This document shows, in pieces, positions 6,068-10,406 of a stretch of 10,406 nucleotides of DNA (its first letter is position 1; the number at the start of each line of letters is the position of its first letter). Source of the stretch: Thermoplasmata archaeon (GTDB taxonomy: Archaea > Thermoplasmatota > Thermoplasmata > Thermoplasmatales > Thermoplasmataceae); contig JAKAYM010000063.1 of assembly GCA_021826795.1 (NCBI GenBank), positions 1 through 10,406 of the forward strand, in the 5' to 3' direction. The notes beneath the pieces are model-generated. The model was not told where the DNA came from, searched no databases, and saw nothing but the letters and a program-made list of their open reading frames with translations. The position numbers and the translations under genes were made by a program.

Positions 6068-7215
6068 TAAGAGGATTTGCTGAGGCAGTGTACAAGAATT
6101 ACGATGGGAGTGTCTACGATTTGATGAATGAAGCCCTGGGAAAAGCCCTGGAAATGGCAGGCCTGGAAAGAAAGGATCTTGATGGATTCATGACGACATT
6201 CCTGCCCGGGGTATTTGATGGAAATATATATATGCATTTTTTCCCGGACCAGATCTGTGGCTATCTTGGAATTACACCGAAATACATAGATTCCCTGGAT
6301 TATGGCGGCCCATCGGTTTTATCAGCATTATGGAGGGCCGAACGGTTAATAAAAGATGGAGTGGCTGAGAATATTCTTCTGTTATTCGGTGGAAAGGGTT
6401 CCGATGTTAGGAAAAGAAAGCAGACAGTCGATTCATTTGAAAAACTCTATCCCGAGATAACAAACACACCATACAGGCATTTAATAAATCTTTACAACAG
6501 CATGAACCCGGTTTCAGACTATGCACTGGCTGCGGAAAGGCATAAAAAAATTTATGGGTCAACCGATACCCAGAGGGCCGAATTAATTGTAAAACAGAGG
6601 AAAAACGCAAACAGATCAGGATATGCAATGTTTACAGGAGAGCTATCTGTAGAAGATGTTCTAAATTCACCAGTAATATCATCTCCATTGCATTTGCTGG
6701 AAATAGTATATCCGGTGGATGGTTTCCATGCATTCATTGTATCCAGAAAATCAGGGAAACTCAGGGAGATAAGAATACAGAATTATGGTGAAGCGCATCA
6801 GAGCTTCCTGCCGCCAGAAATTGATGATATAACCCTTACGCCTGCAGCCGAGAGTACCAAAAATTTCAGGAGTGAGATAGCAAAATGTGATTTTTATGAA
6901 CTGTATGATTCGTTCAGCATTACTGTAATGCTACAGCTGGAAAATACCGGCATAGTACCAAAAGGGCAATCCGGCAAATTCATTGAAAAAAATTCAATAT
7001 CAGTGGACGGTGATTTACCGCTAAATACCGGTGGAGGAAGTATCAACCGTGGGCAGCCTGCATATATGAGTGGCAGTGTTCTTCTATATGAAGCTCTTTT
7101 GCAGATGAATGAAATGGCTTACAGGAACCAGGTGAAAAGCCCGGGAAATGTATTTATCAATGGGATAGGGGGATGGTACAGGAACCATTCAGTTTCATTA
7201 ATTCTGGGTGATTGA
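6064..7215 (+). CDS. Thiolase-superfamily protein (SCP2/Ltp2-type) lacking canonical catalytic residues
   Basis: A 383-residue protein of the SCP-x/lipid-transfer-thiolase branch. Recognisable parts are LEMAGLERKDLDGFMTTF (29-46), YLGITPKYIDSLDYGGPS (67-84), SDYALAAERHKKIYG (151-165), SVEDVLNSPVISSPLHLLE (195-213), ELYDSFSITVMLQLENTG (279-296) and LPLNTGGGSINRGQPAYMSG (318-337). The nucleophilic Cys position near 'DYGGPS' has no Cys. The GHP histidine is Gln331 (GQP). The C-terminal Cys-Gly motif is replaced by NGIGGW (366-371). A normal Claisen thiolase reaction is therefore unlikely. Such Cys-less relatives paired with DUF35 include the actinobacterial steroid side-chain aldolase Ltp2-ChsH2(DUF35), which does a retro-aldol cleavage of a CoA ester; that is an analogy, not an assignment. 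Its stop codon directly abuts the start of the DUF35 gene, and the two products very probably form a complex. Confidence 0.85.
   Translation: MIRGFAEAVYKNYDGSVYDLMNEALGKALEMAGLERKDLDGFMTTFLPGVFDGNIYMHFFPDQICGYLGITPKYIDSLDYGGPSVLSALWRAERLIKDGVAENILLLFGGKGSDVRKRKQTVDSFEKLYPEITNTPYRHLINLYNSMNPVSDYALAAERHKKIYGSTDTQRAELIVKQRKNANRSGYAMFTGELSVEDVLNSPVISSPLHLLEIVYPVDGFHAFIVSRKSGKLREIRIQNYGEAHQSFLPPEIDDITLTPAAESTKNFRSEIAKCDFYELYDSFSITVMLQLENTGIVPKGQSGKFIEKNSISVDGDLPLNTGGGSINRGQPAYMSGSVLLYEALLQMNEMAYRNQVKSPGNVFINGIGGWYRNHSVSLILGD
7207..7212 (+). promoter_or_regulatory. Shine-Dalgarno of the DUF35 gene
   Basis: GGTGAT matches the downstream half of the archaeal consensus (GGAGGTGAT) and sits in register ahead of ATG 7216, within the final codons of the thiolase-like gene. 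Confidence 0.5.
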
Positions 7216-7554
7216 ATGAAAATAGATAACATATATAATGAATATGATAAGATATTCGCCAGCAATAAGATGCCGTTCATAAAATGCAAGACATGCGATA
7301 AAGCTTATTATTACCCAAGGAACGTGTGCCCATTTTGCGGATCCAGCAATATAGAAATCATGAGGTCATCAGGTACGGGAGAAATTTATTCCTTCACGGA
7401 ATTCAAAGGTGGATTTTACGGCATAATAAAATTTCCGGAAGGTTTCTGTGCGTATATGGATATTGATGGAGATAATATTGTAATTGGGAGAAATATCATC
7501 ATAAAATTCCGGGAGATTGATGGAAAAATTCTTCCATATGCATTTGTTGATTGA
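7216..7554 (+). CDS. DUF35 zinc-ribbon / OB-fold acyl-CoA-binding partner protein
   Basis: A 112-residue small protein of the DUF35 family. A rubredoxin-like zinc ribbon is visible as CKTCDKAYYYPRNVCPFCG (24-42), with ligands Cys24, Cys27, Cys38 and Cys41. An OB-fold-like stretch follows: SGTGEIYSFTEF (52-63), then FPEGFCAYMDIDGDNIVIG (74-92). DUF35 proteins are found next to thiolase-superfamily genes. In archaea a DUF35 protein bridges acetoacetyl-CoA thiolase and HMG-CoA synthase, and in actinobacteria one partners the Ltp2 aldolase. Here TGA of the thiolase-like gene is followed at once by this ATG, so equal production and a complex are likely. The OB region, which binds the pantetheine/CoA part in known complexes, seems short but complete. 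It is the last gene of the operon, 24 bp from the convergent hepT. Confidence 0.85.
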   Translation: MKIDNIYNEYDKIFASNKMPFIKCKTCDKAYYYPRNVCPFCGSSNIEIMRSSGTGEIYSFTEFKGGFYGIIKFPEGFCAYMDIDGDNIVIGRNIIIKFREIDGKILPYAFVD

Positions 7555-7578
7555 TGATCTTATACAGTAATCTAATCC

Positions 7579-7998
7579 TCAATATTTGTCCATTATTTCT
7601 TCAACACATCGTATAATACTGTCAAAATCATTTATATTTTCCTTTATGAATGTATATGCCAGCTCATCATCTATTTTGCCGTATCTGTGTACAATAATGT
7701 TCCTGAAACCTTTCATGCTTTTCATTATATTTCTGATCCCGGCACTTATGATATTTTTATCATAAAGATTGTCTATCATAGAAGAATCATCCTCTGGTAT
7801 TCCCAAATTTAAGTCTGCATTAATTATATAAAAAATATCTACTAAATTTTCAATGGAGAACTCAAGCCTTTTATATATACCATCCTTAATGAGTCCCAGA
7901 TGCTGGAATTCATTAAAAGAATCGGGTAGATTGTTCTTTATCAGTACTAAACTCTCCTGAATTTCTATTATTTTATTTTTTATTATGTCCTTTCTCAT
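7579..7998 (-). CDS. hepT: HepT-like HEPN ribonuclease toxin
   Basis: A 139-residue, mostly helical protein with the HEPN active-site motif R-x4-H-x-Y as RNIIVHRY (Arg99, His104, Tyr106), exactly the form used by HepT toxins (formerly DUF86). HEPN toxins of this type are metal-independent RNases acting in the cytoplasm. In characterised MntA-HepT systems the antitoxin AMPylates the tyrosine of this motif, and that tyrosine is present. Its ATG at 7998 overlaps the stop of mntA by four bases (ATGA), and GGAG on the minus strand (8007-8010) lies 8 bases upstream, so translation is coupled to the antitoxin. The gene appears full length with all key residues. It converges on the DUF35 gene with a 24-bp gap. 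The alternative of a kanamycin-nucleotidyltransferase-associated HEPN with another role is less likely given the partner. Confidence 0.9.
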   Translation of the reverse strand: MRKDIIKNKIIEIQESLVLIKNNLPDSFNEFQHLGLIKDGIYKRLEFSIENLVDIFYIINADLNLGIPEDDSSMIDNLYDKNIISAGIRNIMKSMKGFRNIIVHRYGKIDDELAYTFIKENINDFDSIIRCVEEIMDKY

Positions 7999-8378
7999 TG
8001 TATTTTCTCCAGATTTATATAATCATAATACCCTCTTTTATAGTCATCAAATTCCTGAGTGGTACTTCTAAAAATATCGTATATATCCTTATCTTTATAG
8101 TACAGTATTTTTCCTTTCAAAACACTGAATCTTATATATAAAGGCAGATCCTGAAACATATGTATATCAAAGATGGTATTTACATTGGACAGTACTCTCA
8201 ATCGAAATTCACTTCTTTCCTGTCGGGTTCCATTATAATAAATACATAAATCAATGTCTGAACCATTATGAAATGTGTTGTTGGCCAACGAACCGTAATT
8301 GATTATAAATTTTATCCTATTTTGTTTATCAAGTTTTTTGATAAGATTAACAGTGTCGTTTATTAAGCCATTATACAT
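7995..8378 (-). CDS. mntA: MntA-like minimal nucleotidyltransferase antitoxin
   Basis: A 127-residue protein counted from ATG 8378 (a TTG at 8387 would add three residues). It has the nucleotidyltransferase motif GS-x10-D-x-D: Gly29-Ser30, then Asp41 and Asp43 (GSLANNTFHNGSDIDLCI), with a further acidic residue in FDIHMF (Asp71) as the third metal-ligand candidate. This is the complete catalytic set of MntA, which neutralises HepT by transferring AMP to its active-site tyrosine. The C-terminal part (LPLYIRFSVLKGKILYYKD) is typical of archaeal minimal nucleotidyltransferases. Gene order antitoxin then toxin, with a four-base overlap, matches other MNT-HEPN operons. A CTTATAAATA box on the minus strand (8425-8434) is the likely promoter; a second AT-rich element about 25 bp from ATG 8378 could give a leaderless form. 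Confidence 0.9.
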   Translation of the reverse strand: MYNGLINDTVNLIKKLDKQNRIKFIINYGSLANNTFHNGSDIDLCIYYNGTRQERSEFRLRVLSNVNTIFDIHMFQDLPLYIRFSVLKGKILYYKDKDIYDIFRSTTQEFDDYKRGYYDYINLEKIQ

Positions 8379-8424
8379 AAAAAACAAATTATAAACAATA
8401 TTAATAACTTTATCTTTTTCTATT

Positions 8425-8434
8425 TATTTATAAG
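8425..8434 (-). promoter_or_regulatory. TATA box of the mntA-hepT operon
   Basis: The minus strand reads CTTATAAATA, a good archaeal TATA box that would start transcription about 25-30 bases before ATG 8378. A weaker TTATTAATA (8399-8407) sits at exact leaderless distance and is an alternative. Confidence 0.45.
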
Positions 8435-8456
8435 TTTATAGAAAATGAATTTCAGG

Positions 8457-9719
8457 TTATTGCGAAATAAGAAATTTCCATAAAGGTACTATACTTACAT
8501 TTCCATATTTCTCTTCGTCATATGTTATTAGGAGTGGATTTTCTACCCTGTCTCCATATTTATTTATGAACATTGTGATTTGCCTCTCAGTTCTATTTGT
8601 TTTCTTAACCTCAATGGGGGAAATTTTATCTTCATTAACCGAAATAAAATCTACCTCATAACTATTTTTATAAAAATAATCCGTTTTAATTTTCATTAAA
8701 ACTAAATTTTCCATAACATACGGTAATAATTCATGGAATTTATCGGACAATGCAAAAATAATGTTAGGAGTCACAGGATAACATTTTTTTAATTTTCTGA
8801 GACTAATGTAATCATTTGCACGGTAATTGTAAAGTATTTTTATCAGAAACCCGAATTCCAAGTATTCAAAATAATTTGATATTGTCCTCTGATCCTTGCC
8901 CAGATTTTCCGATATTGCTTTGAAATTTAATGTCAACCCGGGTTTATTTACGATAAGTTTCATTAATGTCCTTACGAGATTTGTGTCATTAATTTTGAAT
9001 TCATTCTCTATATCCCTGTAAATAATTCTGTTTATTACAGAGTCTTTTATGTACATTTTTGCATAATCTTCATCATCATTATGTGCAAGTTCTGGAAAGG
9101 TTCCGTATTTCATGTATTTTTGCAGCATAGGAATCAGTTCTCTCTTATACATATCCGGATTCTGACGTATTGTTTCTCTATCATAACCATTCATTTCCAG
9201 AAATTCATTGAAGCTCAAAGGTTCTATATATATTGATATAATTCTGCCTGCAAGACTTTCATTTGATTTTCTTCTCAATGAAACAGCAGCTGATCCAGAT
9301 AATATAAATTTTATGCCAGGATACAGATCATAATATACTTTGATTTGATTTTCCCAATCAGGAACTTTCTGTATCTCATCAAAAAATATATAGATATTTT
9401 CTTTTATATTATCAAAAGTATCGTTTAGCACCATTTCCTGATAACTATTCAGTATATCTTTTAGACTGTATGTGTACTCATCAAATGAGAAATATAACAC
9501 GTACCTGCTCTTATTAACTTTCAACAACTCCGAAATTATCTGATACATCATGGTAGTTTTACCCATTCGCCTCAGGCCGTATAATATAATTATTAATTTT
9601 TTGTCCATATATTTTAGAATACTGGTGTATGCATCTCTTTTATAGTCCTGTACCAGTTCTGGCCTTATAGTGCCAGTAGTCCACCATGTGTTAAATTTTT
9701 CTATTTCGGCTAACTCCAT
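8457..9719 (-). CDS. AAA ATPase with C-terminal DUF4143 nuclease-like domain
   Basis: A 420-residue protein of the AAA_14/DUF4143 family, common in archaea and many bacteria and of largely unknown function. The ATPase part has Walker A GLRRMGKTT (48-56), Walker B YIFFDEIQ (110-117), the sensor-like FILSGSAA (138-145) and LAGRI (156-160) with a candidate arginine finger. PLSFNEFLEM (167-176) follows, then a winged-helix-like middle (about 245-300: LVRTLMKLIVNKPG, LGKDQRTISNYFEYLE). The C-terminal DUF4143 segment shows a PD-(D/E)xK-like signature, EVDFIS (355-360) followed by PIEVKK (368-373), with Asp357, Glu370 and Lys372. Length is normal and no motif is broken. A TATA box lies 26 bp upstream of ATG 9719, so it is probably its own leaderless transcript. 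It lies 78 bp upstream of mntA on the same strand, which may reflect a shared accessory island. Confidence 0.88.
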   Translation of the reverse strand: MELAEIEKFNTWWTTGTIRPELVQDYKRDAYTSILKYMDKKLIIILYGLRRMGKTTMMYQIISELLKVNKSRYVLYFSFDEYTYSLKDILNSYQEMVLNDTFDNIKENIYIFFDEIQKVPDWENQIKVYYDLYPGIKFILSGSAAVSLRRKSNESLAGRIISIYIEPLSFNEFLEMNGYDRETIRQNPDMYKRELIPMLQKYMKYGTFPELAHNDDEDYAKMYIKDSVINRIIYRDIENEFKINDTNLVRTLMKLIVNKPGLTLNFKAISENLGKDQRTISNYFEYLEFGFLIKILYNYRANDYISLRKLKKCYPVTPNIIFALSDKFHELLPYVMENLVLMKIKTDYFYKNSYEVDFISVNEDKISPIEVKKTNRTERQITMFINKYGDRVENPLLITYDEEKYGNVSIVPLWKFLISQ

Positions 9720-9740
9720 TTTTGTGTATCACTATCACTA

Positions 9741-9750
9741 ATAAAATAAT
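9741..9750 (-). promoter_or_regulatory. TATA box of the DUF4143 ATPase gene
   Basis: ATTATTTTAT on the minus strand, centred about 26 bp upstream of ATG 9719. The spacing implies a leaderless transcript. Confidence 0.45.
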
Positions 9751-10050
9751 TACGTTAGAATGTCATTAAATTTTAGATATTGTAACATCACAATGTAACT
9801 AAATATAAGAATAATTTAACTCTAAGTCTAGAAGGCCCTTACATTAGCTATGGGATGATATCATTTGTATATCTATAATTTAAGATTAATTATCCTACAT
9901 CCATTTCCGGAGTATTATGCATCTCTTTCTTGCAGCCGCTGGACATCCTCAATAATTACATGATCCAGATGGTACTGGTAACTATTCTATATATAATGCC
10001 AAGAGGGACCGCCACTAGCTGTAAATCGGGTCCTGCACATTATATTGCCC
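9751..10050. other. Gene-poor accessory stretch without a convincing gene
   Basis: No ORF here has both a credible start and a recognisable product. Short open stretches exist on both strands (plus 9879-10056; minus 9986-9915) and may be remains of decayed genes. A weak hairpin is possible between GGACC (10006-10010) and GGTCC (10029-10033). A GACATCCTC word at 9942-9950 recurs in the IS200/IS605 end at 10269-10277. No tRNA, rRNA or CRISPR repeat is seen. Confidence 0.4.
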
Positions 10051-10051
10051 C

Positions 10052-10059
10052 TTAAATAG
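10052..10059 (+). promoter_or_regulatory. Possible TATA box of the 47-codon ORF
   Basis: TTAAATAG lies about 26-33 bp upstream of ATG 10085, in the range expected for a leaderless archaeal gene. Confidence 0.35.
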
Positions 10060-10084
10060 TTCGTATACACCCAGTAATAGTACA

Positions 10085-10228
10085 ATGAAACAATATAAAC
10101 CCAGAATGAACTTAAATGACAGGAAAATAAAATTTATCATGAGGAACAAGAACTGGAGAAGATATATGCCACTATTCATAGACAACATGCCTGTTATAAC
10201 TCCCGCTACGATATATAAGGAATATTAG
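10085..10228 (+). CDS. Small ORF, possible truncated transposase N-terminus
   Basis: A 47-residue basic ORF (MKQYKPRMNLNDRKIKFI at the start, VITPATIYKEY at the end) with a TATA-like box in the right place and no Shine-Dalgarno. I do not recognise it with certainty. The pattern of a charged LNDRKIKFIMRNK helix followed by a TPATIYKEY segment resembles the first helix-turn-helix of IS481-like archaeal transposases, whose normal proteins are several hundred residues long; if so it is a truncated leftover. No continuation was found in the other frames just after the stop. The position between an accessory ATPase and an IS200/IS605 end supports a mobile-element origin. It could equally be a real small DNA-binding protein or chance. 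Confidence 0.35.
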   Translation: MKQYKPRMNLNDRKIKFIMRNKNWRRYMPLFIDNMPVITPATIYKEY

Positions 10229-10243
10229 GTAGTTTAAATGTTG

Positions 10244-10250
10244 AAAAAAA
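10244..10250 (-). terminator. Oligo-T terminator downstream of tnpB
   Basis: Seven A on the plus strand, hence seven T on the minus strand, 34 bases past the TnpB stop and after the terminal hairpin. Archaeal transcription commonly ends at such runs. It would end the tnpB/omega-RNA transcript, unless the element ends before it. Confidence 0.4.
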
Positions 10251-10276
10251 TAACTATGTGTGGAAAGTGACATCCT

Positions 10277-10406
10277 CCCTTCTCTAAAGATCAGGGCTTC
10301 CCGCTTCTACAGAAAAACTTGCCTTATCAGGTATAGGTTTCCCCTCCACGGGCATAAATTTCCCACAGTCCGTGGGTATCTCTTTCTTCTTATGCCTGCT
10401 CTTCTT
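10277..10406 (-). ncRNA. Probable omega-RNA (TnpB guide RNA scaffold) region
   Basis: In IS200/IS605 elements the TnpB guide RNA is made from the 3' end of tnpB plus the right end. The region shown has the terminal hairpin and, upstream, two competing GC-rich pairings: CCACGG (10346-10351) with CCGTGG (10370-10375), and CCCAC (10362-10366) with GTGGG (10372-10376). The call follows from element family and position; no transcript evidence exists. Confidence 0.4.
10284..10406 (-). CDS. tnpB: TnpB (RNA-guided nuclease of IS200/IS605), C-terminal 40 residues, partial
   Basis: Only the last 40 codons lie in the window. They read KKSRHKKKEIPTDCGKF, then MPVEGKPIPDKASFSVEAGS and PDL before TAG. The ending VEAGSPxL, preceded by a 'CG.F.PVEGKP' stretch, is characteristic of archaeal TnpB/OrfB C-termini. 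The visible part is the tail after the zinc ribbon and RuvC domain, so catalytic residues cannot be checked. TnpB is an omega-RNA-guided DNA nuclease that helps its transposon persist; it is encoded with or without the TnpA Y1 transposase, which is not visible here. The stop codon lies inside the terminal hairpin, a usual arrangement. I infer a gene coming in from the right on the minus strand; whether it is intact is unknown. Confidence 0.75.
   Translation of the reverse strand, partial: KKSRHKKKEIPTDCGKFMPVEGKPIPDKASFSVEAGSPDL

Larger units (their letters stand above)
10264..10406 (-). mobile_element. Right end of an IS200/IS605-family element (partial)
   Basis: On the minus strand the TnpB C-terminus is followed by the characteristic 'GGGAAGCCC...AGGGAGGATGTCA' end of archaeal IS200/IS605 elements. 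The terminal hairpin is 10277-10296: CCCT and AGGG arms, tandem G-A mismatches on the minus strand, a TCT/AGA inner stem and a two-base loop. The tnpB stop codon lies inside it. The exact cleavage site cannot be fixed, and the rest of the element lies beyond the right edge. Confidence 0.65.

Noticed and set aside
9915..9986. 23-codon minus-strand open stretch ending DVQRLQERDA
   Set aside because: Resembles a protein C-terminus, but it is bounded upstream by a stop, no matching upstream part was found in other frames, and it is too short to support.
10004..10033. Possible hairpin GGACC/GGTCC as a tRNA or terminator
   Set aside because: Only five pairs plus a wobble, with no T-loop sequence, anticodon arm or T-run beside it.
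9879..10056. 58-codon open stretch on the plus strand ending GTATSCKSGPAHYIAP
   Set aside because: Looks somewhat protein-like but lacks a clear start and promoter, and overlaps another open stretch on the other strand; not enough to call a gene.

Overview
The window looks like a chromosomal segment of a thermoacidophilic euryarchaeon of the Thermoplasmatales (Ferroplasma/Picrophilus/Acidiplasma type). The grounds are an AT-rich genome using mainly AGG/AGA for Arg and ATA for Ile; archaeal TATA boxes about 25 bp upstream of start codons with no Shine-Dalgarno (leaderless mRNAs) for first genes, but clear Shine-Dalgarno sites for genes inside operons; a Bat-type HTH_10 regulator; a DUF35 protein; and a bacterial-type (type I) pantothenate kinase, known from Picrophilus, whose order lacks the usual archaeal pantoate kinase. 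The genus is an inference.

Layout. 1-267 (-): N-terminal part of an NCS1-type nucleobase permease, divergent from an HTH_10 regulator at 441-1103 (+). The shared 173-bp intergenic region holds two near-identical, inverted 15-mers, one at each promoter. 1116-2072 (-): type I pantothenate kinase (coaA). 2171-2629 (-) and 2667-3536 (-): a nucleoside deoxyribosyltransferase-family protein and a nucleoside hydrolase, a small nucleoside-salvage group that fits the permease at the left edge.

3807-7554 (+) is a tight four-gene operon: SDR dehydrogenase, acyl-CoA synthetase, thiolase-superfamily protein, DUF35 zinc-ribbon/OB protein. Junctions are GTGA and ATGA overlaps and a TGA directly followed by ATG, each with a strong Shine-Dalgarno. 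The thiolase-like protein lacks the canonical Cys/His/Cys catalytic residues. The logical reading is that an acid is activated to its CoA ester, the thiolase-like/DUF35 complex makes or breaks a C-C bond (possibly retro-aldol), and the SDR oxidises or reduces a hydroxy/oxo or aldehyde intermediate. This is the best candidate for an undescribed pathway here. A dyad with 8-bp arms at 3674-3694 lies upstream.

7579-9719 (-) is a defence/stress island: a DUF4143-type AAA ATPase followed by a MntA-HepT (nucleotidyltransferase antitoxin / HEPN RNase toxin) pair. 9720-10406 is a gene-poor mobile-element zone. It holds a 47-codon ORF with its own TATA box and, at the right edge, the last 40 codons of an IS200/IS605 TnpB with the element's terminal hairpin and probable omega-RNA region.
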